DNA of 28,409 nt from Spirochaetia bacterium (GTDB lineage Bacteria; Spirochaetota; Spirochaetia; Treponematales; Breznakiellaceae): assembly GCA_025997715.1 (NCBI GenBank), contig BNUY01000018.1:1-28409 (forward strand), given 5' to 3'. The notes under the pieces were generated by a model. The model searched no databases, was not told the DNA's origin, and saw only the letters and a list, made by a program, of their open reading frames with translations. Below, piece after piece: positions 1-8,908 of the stretch. Within the stretch, counting starts at the first letter, position 1. Each line of letters opens with the position of its first letter. The translations under genes were made by a program, and so were the position numbers.

Positions 1-548
1 CGTATTCCCAGGGAACACGCCGCCTCAATATTAACCGGCATATCGTCAAAAAAAACAAGTTCATCCGGCTTCAGTTCCAGGGCGGCGCAACAATCCCGGT
101 ATATCTTTTCCTCCGGCTTGATCGATGAGCTTTCGCAGGAGAAGATACCCGCATGGGGCAGGCTGAATACGGGAAATTTCTCCCGGGCCATGGCCAGAAA
201 ATCGAAGGGCATATTGGATAGTATCCCCAGTTTAAGCCCCGCCCGTTTTACATCCTCCATAAGCCGCACCGTTCCGCCGTTTATCCGGCTCCAGCTTTCC
301 GTGTCGATGTCCACCATCTTTTTCAGGACCCCCTCATCCCGAACAATCCCTGCCTGGGCCAGCATGTTCCGGTAATACTCCACCCCCAGGATCGTTCCCC
401 GGTCATATTCACCGCGATACGACCACCGCCGGGCTTCAAACGCTTCGACCCCCATCCCCGCCAGGTCCGCCAGTTGCTCCTTCACCCCATCCTCCGGGGG
501 AAAACAAATCACCTTTCCATAATCAAAGGCCACACCTTTTATACTCAT
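1..548 (-). CDS. HAD-superfamily (subfamily IA) hydrolase, partial
   Basis: The reading frame starts at ATG 548 with a good ribosome site (GGGAGG about 8 nt upstream) and runs off the left edge, so the C-terminus is missing. About 182 residues are visible. HAD motifs seen in order: motif I AFDYGKVI near residue 8 (nucleophile Asp; the second Asp of phosphatases is absent, as in YihX-like and epoxide-hydrolase-like HADs), motif II LSNM near 125, motif III Lys in SSIKPEEKIY near 155, and motif IV FFDD near 172. A helical cap lies between I and II. It is probably a small-molecule phosphatase or dehalogenase-like enzyme; the substrate cannot be told. It follows the mfd stop by 17 nt on the same strand, so it is probably co-transcribed with it. 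Confidence 0.85.
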   Translation of the reverse strand, partial: MSIKGVAFDYGKVICFPPEDGVKEQLADLAGMGVEAFEARRWSYRGEYDRGTILGVEYYRNMLAQAGIVRDEGVLKKMVDIDTESWSRINGGTVRLMEDVKRAGLKLGILSNMPFDFLAMAREKFPVFSLPHAGIFSCESSSIKPEEKIYRDCCAALELKPDELVFFDDMPVNIEAACSLGI

Positions 549-565
549 TCCAAACACCTCCCTTA

Positions 566-3500
566 TTATCCCGCCAAAGAAGCCAGCTTTTCCCGGATAA
601 ACTCGCTTTTTTCCTTTAACCCGATGCTCCCGGTCTGTAAGAGCAGCACATTCGGCGCCCTGGGGTCCAGCTTTACCCTGCCGTTTGACTCCTGCATGAG
701 CCGCAGGAGCCGGTCTATTTTTACCTTGGAAACCTTGCCGAATTCAACCCTGACCGAACCGCCTTTTTCCTTCAGCGAGAAGACCGATATGTCCCGGCAG
801 ATAATGCGTATCTCCGCCAGGGATAAAAGGGACGCCGCCTCGTCCGGTGGCGGGCCAAAGCGATCCGTCAGTTCCCCAAGGAGATTTTCAAGATCCTCCC
901 GGGTTTTTACCGACGCTATCTTCTTGTAAACCTCCATCTTTTCCTGGGCGCCGTCGATATACGCGTCGGGGATGAACCCCGTATATTCCAGTTCCAACAG
1001 TGTTTCTGTTTCCGCCTCGTATTGGGAGTTTTCCAGGCGCCGCACCGCATCGTCCAGGAGCCTCATGTAAAGGTCGAAGCCCACGGAATAAATGTCCCCG
1101 GACTGCTCCCGGCCCAGGAGATTCCCCGCCCCCCGGATCTCCATGTCCTTCATGGCAATCTTAAACCCCGACCCCAGTTCGGTAAAGTCGGAAACAACCT
1201 GGAGCCGCTTCATGGCAAGCTCGGTCAGGGCGCGGTCCCTGGGGTAAAAAAGGTACGCGTAGGCCACCCTGTCTGAGCGCCCTACTCTGCCCCGGAGCTG
1301 GTAGAGCTGGGACACGCCGTACATATCCGCCCGGTCGATAATAATGGTGTTCACGTTGGGAATATCGATGCCGTTTTCAATAATGGTGGTGGACACCAGA
1401 ACGTGAAAGCCTCCGTGGATGAACCGGTGCATCACATCCTCCAGGTCCTGGGTGTCCATTTGGCCGTGGGCGGTTTCCACCAGCATCTCCGGGACCAGGT
1501 GTTCTATCCGTATCCGTGTGTCGGTAAGGCTCTCCACCCTATTGTGCAGAAAGAATACCTGCCCGCCCCGCTCCACCTCCGCCCGTATGGCCGCCGCAAG
1601 CTTTTCCTCGTTAAACTCGCCGACAAAGGTTTCTATGGGGCGGCGATTATGGGGGGGGGTTGCTAGGAGGCTCATATCCCGTATCTTGAGGAGGCTCATG
1701 TGGAGGGTCCGGGGGATGGGGGTGGCGCTCAGGGTAAGGCAGTCCACGTTGTGCTTCATTGTTTTGAGCCGCTCCTTGTCCTTCACCCCAAAGCGCTGTT
1801 CCTCGTCTATCACCATGAGCCCCAGGTCCTTAAAGGCCACATCCTTCTGGATGATCCGGTGGGTCCCCACCAGGATGTCCACCTCCCCCTTCCTTACCGC
1901 CTCCAATGTCTTCCGGGTGTCACCCCGGTCCACGAAGCGGGAGAGCATAGCCAGCCGCACCGGAAACTGGGAAAATCGTTCCTGGAAGTTTTCGTAATGC
2001 TGTTCCGCCAGTATCGTTGTGGGGGCCAGAAACGCCACCTGCTTCCCCCCCATAACGGCCTTAAAGCAGGCCCGCACCGCCACTTCGGTTTTGCCGTAGC
2101 CCACATCCCCGCAGATAAGGCGGTCCATGGGGTTGGGCTTTTCCATGTCCTCCTTAATCTCCTCCACGCAGCGGAGCTGATCCTCGGTTTCATCGAAGGG
2201 AAAGCTCGCCTCAAACATGATCTGCCATTCGGTATCCGCCGGAAAGGCAAAACCCCGGGAAGCCCGGCGTTTTGAATACAGCTCGATGAGCTTTTCAGCG
2301 ATCTCCTCTACGGACTGCTTGACCCGGCCCTTCCGGTTCTCCCAGCTCTTGGACCCCAGCTTGTCCAGCCGCGGCGGCGCCCCCTCGTTCCCGATATATC
2401 GCTGGACCAGATTGACCTGCTCAATGGGCACAAAAACTATTTCTTCCCCCAGGTATTCCAGCTTGATGTAGTCCCGCTCATGCCCCAGGGCCTTGATACG
2501 CTCAATCCCCTTGAATAGCCCGATACCGTAGTTTATGTGCACCACGAAGTCCCCGGGGTTCAGTTCCACAAAGGAGTCTATGGCAACACTCCGCGCCTGT
2601 CTGAGGGACCGTGGGGGCCGTTTCCGCCTGCCGAAAATCTCGTTCTCCTGGACCAGCATAAGTTTGATGTCCGGCAAGGCAAACCCCGAAGTCAAAGGCA
2701 ATGCCGCCACCATCACCCCCGCCCGCCCTTCTTCCTTCTTCGCCTTCTTCACCTTTGCGGTTAAAAATTCTTCCTCTTCTCCCCCAAGCTCGTCCTTAAA
2801 CAGTTCTTCCAAGCGTGCCGCCTGGGTATCCGATTCCGCCGCCACCACCAATTCCCAGCCCTGTTTCGCCAGGACGGCAAACTCTTCCTTTAAGTAATTG
2901 ATGTTACCGAAAAAACTCCGGGGGGGATCGCAGGACACCGTAACCCGGTGCGCCGCCGTCTCCGCATCCCCCTTGATGGTCATGAAGGAAACCCGCCGGG
3001 GGATGCGGTCCGCAAGATCCCCGAACTTCAGCAATATCCGTTCCGGCGCCGGGACATCCCGCTCCCGCAATGCCTTGGTGTAAAGGCTCTTGTATTCCCG
3101 GTCCAGGGATTCCTGGGCGTTCTCCAGCCGTTCCCGTTCAAAATAGCAAACCGTTCCCGGACCTATGTCCGCAGCTTCCCCCAGATAGTCCGTCAGTGAT
3201 GCGGCAGTTTCAAAGGCCAGGGGGAAAAACAGTTCCTCTCCGGGGGCAGCCCGGCGGGTCATCAGTTCCTCAAGGATCGCCCGGCCCTGGCTGCGGCCTT
3301 GACCGGAAAATTCCTCCATAGAGGCAAGGTTTTGGCTTAAGGCTTCGATCCGGTCATCGGACCAGACCACCTCTTTCAGGGGACGGATCACCAGTTCCGT
3401 AAACGGCAAGGCCGATTTGTCATGGATCATACTGCTCTGGTCCACGGGATCGAAGCGCTTAATGGATTCCACCGCGTCAAAGTCAAACAAAACCCGATAC

Positions 3501-4105
3501 GCTTCTCCGTCCCCCATAAGGACATCCAGCACCTCCCCCCGCAGGGCAAACTCTCCGTGAACCTGGACCCGCGGCACACGGGTATAGCCGTAACGCACCA
3601 GGGTTTCCGCCAGGGACACCGTGTCGATTTTTCCGCCGGGCTTAAGGGTGATGAGCAGGCTGCGGATATAGTCCGGAGGCGGCAGGGGGGTAAGAAAGGC
3701 CCGCTCCGGCGCAATTACGATACCTCGAACCGAAGGTTCGTTGCCCCCCCCGGTCCTGGCCAGGGCGCTCAAAACCCGGCTCCGGTCCCCAAACACCGCC
3801 GAAAGGGGGGCCATTTCCCGGTAGGGCATGGCGCCCCACCAGGGGAACAGCGCCACCGGCAGCCCCAGGGTTTCCAGGTCCGAAGCCAGATCCACCGCTT
3901 CCCGTTCCGTGGGGGTCACCGCCAGGAAAGTACCGGGCTTGTTTTGGAACAGCGCCGCCAGGAGTATCGCCCCAAAGGAACCTTCGGCGCCCTCTATTTC
4001 AAGGGGGAAAGCGCCCCGCAAAGAGGCGTCCAGAACACCGGAAACCGTTGGGGATGCGGCTATCCGCTTTAAAAATGAAGGAACCGACACGGTATTCGGA
4101 GCCAT
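566..4105 (-). CDS. mfd: Transcription-repair coupling factor Mfd
   Basis: Mfd is an ATP-dependent translocase that removes RNA polymerase stalled at DNA lesions and recruits UvrA. All expected parts are present: a UvrB-like N-terminal module, the RNA-polymerase-interacting CarD-like domain near residue 515 (GDFVVHINYGIGLFKGIE), Walker A GDVGYGKTEVAV near 668, the DEEQ box IDEEQRFGV near 767, motif III TLSATPIPRTLHMSL, helicase-C motifs (STTIIENGIDIP, YQLRGRVGRSDR) and the TRCF C-terminal domain (IRGAGNLLGREQSG). Length (about 1180 aa) is normal. The frame is open upstream to ATG 4159, but that start would overlap the previous gene by 49 nt. ATG 4105 lies 5 nt after that gene's stop, so I chose it, although its ribosome site is weak. 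A run of nine C in the coding strand (1651-1659) encodes part of ATPPHNR. Confidence 0.96.
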   Translation of the reverse strand: MAPNTVSVPSFLKRIAASPTVSGVLDASLRGAFPLEIEGAEGSFGAILLAALFQNKPGTFLAVTPTEREAVDLASDLETLGLPVALFPWWGAMPYREMAPLSAVFGDRSRVLSALARTGGGNEPSVRGIVIAPERAFLTPLPPPDYIRSLLITLKPGGKIDTVSLAETLVRYGYTRVPRVQVHGEFALRGEVLDVLMGDGEAYRVLFDFDAVESIKRFDPVDQSSMIHDKSALPFTELVIRPLKEVVWSDDRIEALSQNLASMEEFSGQGRSQGRAILEELMTRRAAPGEELFFPLAFETAASLTDYLGEAADIGPGTVCYFERERLENAQESLDREYKSLYTKALRERDVPAPERILLKFGDLADRIPRRVSFMTIKGDAETAAHRVTVSCDPPRSFFGNINYLKEEFAVLAKQGWELVVAAESDTQAARLEELFKDELGGEEEEFLTAKVKKAKKEEGRAGVMVAALPLTSGFALPDIKLMLVQENEIFGRRKRPPRSLRQARSVAIDSFVELNPGDFVVHINYGIGLFKGIERIKALGHERDYIKLEYLGEEIVFVPIEQVNLVQRYIGNEGAPPRLDKLGSKSWENRKGRVKQSVEEIAEKLIELYSKRRASRGFAFPADTEWQIMFEASFPFDETEDQLRCVEEIKEDMEKPNPMDRLICGDVGYGKTEVAVRACFKAVMGGKQVAFLAPTTILAEQHYENFQERFSQFPVRLAMLSRFVDRGDTRKTLEAVRKGEVDILVGTHRIIQKDVAFKDLGLMVIDEEQRFGVKDKERLKTMKHNVDCLTLSATPIPRTLHMSLLKIRDMSLLATPPHNRRPIETFVGEFNEEKLAAAIRAEVERGGQVFFLHNRVESLTDTRIRIEHLVPEMLVETAHGQMDTQDLEDVMHRFIHGGFHVLVSTTIIENGIDIPNVNTIIIDRADMYGVSQLYQLRGRVGRSDRVAYAYLFYPRDRALTELAMKRLQVVSDFTELGSGFKIAMKDMEIRGAGNLLGREQSGDIYSVGFDLYMRLLDDAVRRLENSQYEAETETLLELEYTGFIPDAYIDGAQEKMEVYKKIASVKTREDLENLLGELTDRFGPPPDEAASLLSLAEIRIICRDISVFSLKEKGGSVRVEFGKVSKVKIDRLLRLMQESNGRVKLDPRAPNVLLLQTGSIGLKEKSEFIREKLASLAG

Positions 4106-4110
4106 AGGTT

Positions 4111-5073
4111 CTATTTTTCTTTTGCCGACGGCGGCGGCGGGGAAGCACGGTCCCGCCATCCGAATTTATAGCCCAATTCCAGTTCGATGGAATCTTTATA
4201 GTAGCCCATTCCTTCTCTTGCGCCGTTTAATACATCCAGGGTGTACCGTATATCAATAAAAAACCCTCCCCTGCTCCACGCCTTTACCGCGGCCTGGACG
4301 CCAAGGGGAAAACTGGGGAGGGCGCTATACTCATGAGGAGAGAGGGTATATTGCGCCCCCAGATAGGGGGAAATCATATAATGGCGCGAAGGTTTTAAGG
4401 GGAACTTTACCAGTACCGGAACATTGATAAGGAGCTTAGGGTCAGCGATGTTGTACTTTATTTCCACCCCCGCTTCAACGCTCATCCAGTTAAGGAACTG
4501 GAATTCCCCGGTAATACCGCCGCCAAATCCATAGCCAAAACCCATACTGCCATACCCGGTCACATATATCCATTTATTCCGCCACCGCTGGTCTTCCCAG
4601 GCCTGTACCGCTAATACCTGGGGGGAGGTATCAATATAAACGGACTCCCGGACTTTCTGCCCGATGGAGGCGTATTGTTTCGTCAAGGGAACATTTGCCA
4701 TGGCCTGGTACACCAGATATAAATTCCAGTCATACATTTCACGGAGCTCATCATAATAACAACTAAGGGTTATGACTTCGCGCCCCTCACGCAGCTCCAG
4801 TACCGTTATTTCAAGGGCCTTCCATTCGCCGAATTCATCCAGTCCTTTTACACAATCCAAACGAAACGCAAAATCCGCTTCCCCTTCGGAATCAACGATC
4901 ATGTACCGCGCGGCCTCTATTTCCATAATAAAATTATCATGGAAATAGACGCTTTCTTCTTCCGTGCCCCCGGTTACCGGCCGGACAAAAATCTTCGTTT
5001 CCTCCCGGGTTTGGGAATAGACGGCGGCTGCGGAGATGATCAGTAGCAGCAACAGGATGGCCTTTTTTTTCAT
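4111..5073 (-). CDS. Exported protein with probable outer-membrane beta-barrel C-terminal half
   Basis: A 320-residue protein with a clear signal peptide (Lys-rich start, long Leu/Ile core, cleavage probably after AAAVYS). Residues about 25-150 form a soluble domain containing IFVRPVTGGTEEE and FHDNFIMEIEAARYMIVDSE, a pattern of predicted strands and acidic turns. From about residue 170 the protein becomes rich in Gly, Tyr and Phe with alternating hydrophobic residues (YGSMGFGYGFGGGITGEF, PYLGAQYTL, FIDIRYTLDVL), typical of a small barrel, and ends in a charged Pro/Lys tail. The family is not recognised. It is the first gene of the minus-strand mfd group and ends 5 nt before mfd. It is divergent from the gene at 5180, with about 106 nt between them for promoters. 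Confidence 0.75.
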   Translation of the reverse strand: MKKKAILLLLLIISAAAVYSQTREETKIFVRPVTGGTEEESVYFHDNFIMEIEAARYMIVDSEGEADFAFRLDCVKGLDEFGEWKALEITVLELREGREVITLSCYYDELREMYDWNLYLVYQAMANVPLTKQYASIGQKVRESVYIDTSPQVLAVQAWEDQRWRNKWIYVTGYGSMGFGYGFGGGITGEFQFLNWMSVEAGVEIKYNIADPKLLINVPVLVKFPLKPSRHYMISPYLGAQYTLSPHEYSALPSFPLGVQAAVKAWSRGGFFIDIRYTLDVLNGAREGMGYYKDSIELELGYKFGWRDRASPPPPSAKEK

Positions 5074-5123
5074 AATTGTACCCTATATCATTTTTCGGCA
5101 GGTTTCAAGCTAAGACTAAGGTA

Positions 5124-5151
5124 TTCATACGGACCTACCGATTACTATATA
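5124..5151 (+). promoter_or_regulatory. Possible sigma-70 promoter for the 5180 gene
   Basis: TTCATA (5124-5129) and TATATA (5146-5151) are separated by 16 nt and lie about 28 nt before the start codon. The match is only moderate at -35, and AT-rich intergenic DNA can produce this by chance. Confidence 0.3.
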
Positions 5152-5179
5152 TAGGGAGTTAGGTGAAACTAGGAGTAAT

Positions 5180-6145
5180 ATGGTGAAACAGCGAAAAATT
5201 ATGGTCCTCGCCCTGGTTCTGGGCATCCTTTCCGTTCCCGTGTTTGGCGGGCCGGAGGTTCCCGGGCTGAGTATCCGGTACTTTGACAAGCGGATCTACT
5301 ATTTGACGGATGATCCTATTTTTGTGCAGATCACCATTGCCAATACAAGCCCATCCCCCTTCCGGTTCAGGCTGGCGGATGACCGGGCCTTTTCTATCGA
5401 CTTCGATGTGCGGACCATGACAAACCTCCCGGTGAAAGCCGCAGAACCCCTGCTCAACCGGCGTTCCACCAACCAGCAGGTATTTTTCCGGGAAATCACC
5501 GTGGAAAGCGGGGAATCCTTCTCCTTTACGGAGGATCTGCGGAATTATACCCTGCTGGACAAGAGCGGCGCCTACGTGGTCCAGGTCCGGATGTACCCGG
5601 AACTGTACCGCACGGCGGGAACCGGCGGGATTTCCCTGGAATCCAACCGGCTCAGCCTCAACATCAGGCCCCCCGCCCTGCTTAGTCCCAGCGGGCTTCC
5701 CCAGGCGCTGGACGTGGAAACCAACGCCAACCTGGTCAGGGCGGCATTAGCCCCGGATCAGGTGGTAAACTATATCCTTACCGCCCGGCAGAAAAGCCAG
5801 TGGGAAAAATTCTTCCTCTACCTGGATTTGGAGGCCATGATAGTCCGGGATGCCCCGCGGCAGCGCCAATGGCTTGCGGAAAGCGAGGAGGGCCGCCGGA
5901 GAATGCTAGCCCGGTACCGGAGCGAACTTGAGACGGCGGTTACCGACGGGGATATCGCCACCATCCCCATGGAGTTTACGATAGAGCGAACCACCTACAC
6001 CGCCGAAGAGGGCACGGTTTCGGTATTGGAAAAGTTTAAGGTCGGCAATTATACCGAACGGAAACGCTATACCTATTACCTGCGCCAAAAAGAAGATATA
6101 TGGACCATCGTTGATTATACGGTTTTAAACTTGGGGACCGAATAA
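5180..6145 (+). CDS. Exported protein of unknown function
   Basis: A 321-residue protein starting at ATG 5180 with AGGAG four nt upstream. A signal peptide is visible (KQRKIMVLALVLGILSVPVFG), with no lipobox cysteine. Residues about 30-165 look like an immunoglobulin-like or intracellular proteinase inhibitor (BsuPI)-type beta sandwich: LTDDPIFVQITIANTSPSPF followed by strands ending ESNRLSLNIRPP. The second half is mixed helix and strand, with many Arg/Glu residues and a final strand pair (KRYTYYLRQKEDIWTIVDYTV) resembling NTF2-like or lumazine-binding-like folds. No catalytic motif was seen. It is transcribed alone between a divergent minus-strand gene and convergent rpoD, and is probably periplasmic. 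Confidence 0.7.
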   Translation: MVKQRKIMVLALVLGILSVPVFGGPEVPGLSIRYFDKRIYYLTDDPIFVQITIANTSPSPFRFRLADDRAFSIDFDVRTMTNLPVKAAEPLLNRRSTNQQVFFREITVESGESFSFTEDLRNYTLLDKSGAYVVQVRMYPELYRTAGTGGISLESNRLSLNIRPPALLSPSGLPQALDVETNANLVRAALAPDQVVNYILTARQKSQWEKFFLYLDLEAMIVRDAPRQRQWLAESEEGRRRMLARYRSELETAVTDGDIATIPMEFTIERTTYTAEEGTVSVLEKFKVGNYTERKRYTYYLRQKEDIWTIVDYTVLNLGTE

Positions 6146-6190
6146 AAGCCTGGACCGCCCCAGGATAAACGCATAGAAATTAAAAAAGAA

Positions 6191-6280
6191 GAAAATTTAA
6201 CCACAGACCTCACTGACCACACGGACAAAAGGAAAAAAATCAAAGCAAAAGTCCGTGTTGTCCGTGTGGTCAGTGGTCTA
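6191..6280. repeat. Inverted repeat / possible bidirectional terminator
   Basis: A perfect 16-bp inverted repeat (6211-6226 CACTGACCACACGGAC, 6260-6275 its complement) has a 33-nt A-rich loop. It sits between convergent genes, where a shared terminator is expected, but neither side has a strong T tract. The left part (TTTAACCACAGACC) resembles the interspersed AACCRCA-type repeats also seen at about 21201, 22113 and 28340. The right arm supplies the last codons and the TGA stop of rpoD. Confidence 0.65.
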
Positions 6281-8084
6281 AAAATTCCTTCAGCTTCCGG
6301 CTTCTCCGGGGGTGCCGCAGACGGCGCAGGGCCTTGGCCTCAATCTGCCGGATCCGTTCACGGGTGATGTTGAAGTACAGCCCCACCTCCTCCAGGGTAA
6401 GGGAATACCCGTCGTCCAGGCCGAAGCGCATCTTGAGCACCTCCTGTTCCCGGACGGGCAGGGTTTTCAGCACATCCGCAATCTCTTCATGGAGGATGGT
6501 AAAGGCGGTCTGGTTCGCCGGGTTCTCCACGTCCTTGTCCTCGATAAAGTCCCCCAAGAGGGAATCCTCTTCCTCCCCAATGGGGGTTTCCAGGCTAATT
6601 GGCTCCCGGGACACGTTTTTTACCGTCTTTACCTTCAGGGCGGTCCAGCCCAGGCGTTCGGCGATTTCCTCGTCCGTGGGTTCCCGGCCCAATTCTTGCA
6701 GGAGGGTCTTGGATTCCCGGGACACCTTGTTGATCTGCTCTATCATGTGGACCGGCACCCGGATGGTCCGGGCCTGATCCGAGATGGACCGGGTTATGGC
6801 CTGCCGTATCCACCAGGTAGCGTAGGTGGAGAATTTAAAACCTTTACGGTAATCGAACTTTTCCACCGCCTTGATAACGCCGATATTCCCCTCCTGGACC
6901 AGGTCGAAGAAATGCAGCCCCCGGTTGGTGTAGCGCTTGGCAATGGACACCACCAGGCGGAGATTCGCCTTGATAAAGCGGTCCTTTGCCTTCTTTATCA
7001 TCACCCGGCCCCGGTTTATCTCCTTAGCCATCTGGTTTATATCTTCTTTTCGCGCCTCAAATTCCGCTTCCATCTGCCGGAGTTTTTTATCCGTTACCTG
7101 GATATGCCGGATAAGTTCCTTTATTTCGTCCGCCGTAAGCTCCAGTTCGGATTCCAACCGTTCCCGATCTTCCTGGATGACCAGGCCCCGGCCAAGAGCC
7201 CGGAGTTCCCTGACGGACCCCACCCGGAGCCGCTTTTCAATCCGTTCCTGCTCTTTCGTGTACTTCTTTATTTTTTGTGCGGCCTGGACAAACTTTTCCG
7301 AAAAGGCCGTTATTTCGTCCGGGTGGATTTCCGTAGATTCAATGGTCTCAAGGATGCGGGCCCGCAGCCCGGCCAGTTCCTGATCCTCAAAAATATCCCC
7401 CCCCCGGGTGATGATCCGCCGCTTTTGTTCAAGGTAGTTCTTGAGGTCCCCCCCGATTACCCTGAGGGTTTCCCGGTAAAACTGGTTCAAGCGGCGGCAC
7501 TCAATGAAGTACTCCCCGGCCTCCTTTTTAGTCATGCCCAATTGCCGGGGGTCCTTCTTGGAATAGACCCGGTGGTGGATATGGCAAAATTCCGTGATAA
7601 CCATCCCCGACTTCTTGATAACCCCGGTGATGATATTCTCCCCGCTTTCCATCTGCTTGGAAAGCTCCATCTCCTGCTCCACGGTAAGCAGGCGCTCCTT
7701 CCCAATTTCCCGCAGATACACCTTGATGGGGTCATCCACCGAGGATTCCTTCTTATTGTAGACCAGCCGTTTTTTATCCGCCTCGTCCTTTTTCCGCGGG
7801 CCACCGGCCCCAAGCTCCGGCTCCGCCGCGCCCGCAGCATCCTCCCCCGGGATATCCTCTTCAACTATCTGGATCGTATGTTCGTTCAGAAGCTTGAAAA
7901 CCTGTTCCATTTTGTCAGGATTAGCAATATCCTCGGGGGGCAAAAAGTCGGAAAGTTCATCAAAGGAAAAGATTTTCTTTTCCCCGGCGTATTCCAGTAA
8001 TTTTATCACCGCAGGGTCATGAGCCATGTCTGCCGGCGCAGATGTATTTGGCATAGTCACTTCGGGTGTATGCAATTCCGTCAT
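6270..8084 (-). CDS. rpoD: RNA polymerase primary sigma factor (sigma-70)
   Basis: The housekeeping sigma factor of 604 aa. Region 1.1 is at about residues 20-80; 1.2 is [20 protein letters not shown] near 118. It is followed by a long charged insert (about 160-360). Region 2 is complete ([40 protein letters not shown]), then region 3, and region 4 ends with the helix-turn-helix [20 protein letters not shown]. It starts at ATG 8084 with AAGGA upstream. The C-terminus reads KEFLDH and its last codons lie in the right arm of the inverted repeat at 6260-6275. Nine consecutive C occur at 7397-7405 (plus strand) inside the non-conserved insert. It is a monocistronic gene with its own consensus promoter at 8160-8188. 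Confidence 0.97.
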   Translation of the reverse strand: MTELHTPEVTMPNTSAPADMAHDPAVIKLLEYAGEKKIFSFDELSDFLPPEDIANPDKMEQVFKLLNEHTIQIVEEDIPGEDAAGAAEPELGAGGPRKKDEADKKRLVYNKKESSVDDPIKVYLREIGKERLLTVEQEMELSKQMESGENIITGVIKKSGMVITEFCHIHHRVYSKKDPRQLGMTKKEAGEYFIECRRLNQFYRETLRVIGGDLKNYLEQKRRIITRGGDIFEDQELAGLRARILETIESTEIHPDEITAFSEKFVQAAQKIKKYTKEQERIEKRLRVGSVRELRALGRGLVIQEDRERLESELELTADEIKELIRHIQVTDKKLRQMEAEFEARKEDINQMAKEINRGRVMIKKAKDRFIKANLRLVVSIAKRYTNRGLHFFDLVQEGNIGVIKAVEKFDYRKGFKFSTYATWWIRQAITRSISDQARTIRVPVHMIEQINKVSRESKTLLQELGREPTDEEIAERLGWTALKVKTVKNVSREPISLETPIGEEEDSLLGDFIEDKDVENPANQTAFTILHEEIADVLKTLPVREQEVLKMRFGLDDGYSLTLEEVGLYFNITRERIRQIEAKALRRLRHPRRSRKLKEFLDH

Positions 8085-8159
8085 TTACTTGCTTCCTTAC
8101 GGGGAAAATAGCCCCCGCGCTTTACATTTAGAGGCTTTATTTTGCAGACCAACTCTACT

Positions 8160-8188
8160 AGTATAGGAAAATTTCGATTTTTTGTCAA
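8160..8188 (-). promoter_or_regulatory. Strong sigma-70 promoter of rpoD
   Basis: On the minus strand, TTGACA (plus 8183-8188) and TATACT (plus 8160-8165) are separated by exactly 17 nt, near consensus. Transcription would start near 8153, giving a leader of about 70 nt. The -35 box overlaps the TGA stop codon of the upstream response regulator gene (8185-8187). Confidence 0.8.
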
Positions 8189-8889
8189 ACGGGGCTGTCC
8201 GATACCCTAAACCGGTACCCGGACCCCCAAACGGTCTGTATATGCTCCGGATTGGCGCTATCCTTCTCTATCCTTTCCCGGAGCCGGTTTATATGAACCG
8301 CCACGGTCTTTATGTCGCCGTAGGTATCCCCCCATACCGTTTCGTATAAATGCTCCTTACTGAACACCAGCCCGGGATGGGATGCCAAAAAATACAGCAG
8401 GTCGTATTCCTTTCTTTTCAGGGTGATTTCTTTATCCCCGGCAAACACCCGGCGGGTTTTAGGGTTTATCAGCAAATCCCCGGCGGCAATTTCGTCATCC
8501 GTTTTATCCGGTATGCCGCCGGTTTTAAGCCGTTCATATTGGGCAATATGGGACTTTACCCGGGCCACCAGTTCGGTAGGGGAAAAGGGTTTGGCGATAT
8601 AATCATCCGCCCCCAGGCCCAGGCCCCGTACCTTATCCCCATCCTCACCCTTGGCGGAGACCATTAAAATAGGCACATCAATTTTTGAACGGATAAGGCG
8701 GCATATTTCATACCCGTCTTTTCCGGGCAGCATAAGGTCCAGGAGGACGAGGTTGAATTTACCGGACAGGGCAAGGTCCATACCGCGTCTGCCGTCCGCC
8801 TCCAGGGTAACGGTGAAGCCGTTCATTTCAAGAAAATCCCGTTCAACTTCGGCGATGGATACATCATCTTCTATTATAAGTATGTGCAT
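8185..8889 (-). CDS. OmpR/PhoB-family response regulator
   Basis: A 234-aa two-domain regulator. The receiver domain (1-120) has the acidic pair EDD at 7-9, the phospho-acceptor Asp in LVLLDLMLPGKDGYE near 52, Ser/Thr in VSAKG near 80 and Lys in YIAKPFSP near 101. The winged-helix DNA-binding domain (about 130-232) contains LKRKEYDLLYFLASHPG and the recognition helix region KTVAVHINRLRERIEKD, with the usual GSGYRF ending. It is the last gene of the efflux operon, 19 nt after the kinase stop, with GAGG upstream. It most likely binds the phased TTTACC boxes upstream of the adaptor gene, making the operon autoregulated; that target is my inference. Confidence 0.93.
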   Translation of the reverse strand: MHILIIEDDVSIAEVERDFLEMNGFTVTLEADGRRGMDLALSGKFNLVLLDLMLPGKDGYEICRLIRSKIDVPILMVSAKGEDGDKVRGLGLGADDYIAKPFSPTELVARVKSHIAQYERLKTGGIPDKTDDEIAAGDLLINPKTRRVFAGDKEITLKRKEYDLLYFLASHPGLVFSKEHLYETVWGDTYGDIKTVAVHINRLRERIEKDSANPEHIQTVWGSGYRFRVSDSPV

Positions 8890-8908
8890 AGCTTAACGCA
8901 CCTCTTTT

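Noticed and set aside
6312..8000. A 562-codon open frame on the plus strand opposite rpoD
   Set aside because: It is exactly antisense to rpoD, lacks a ribosome site and known domain, and has the Pro/Leu/Gly-rich composition expected of the complement of a GC-rich gene.
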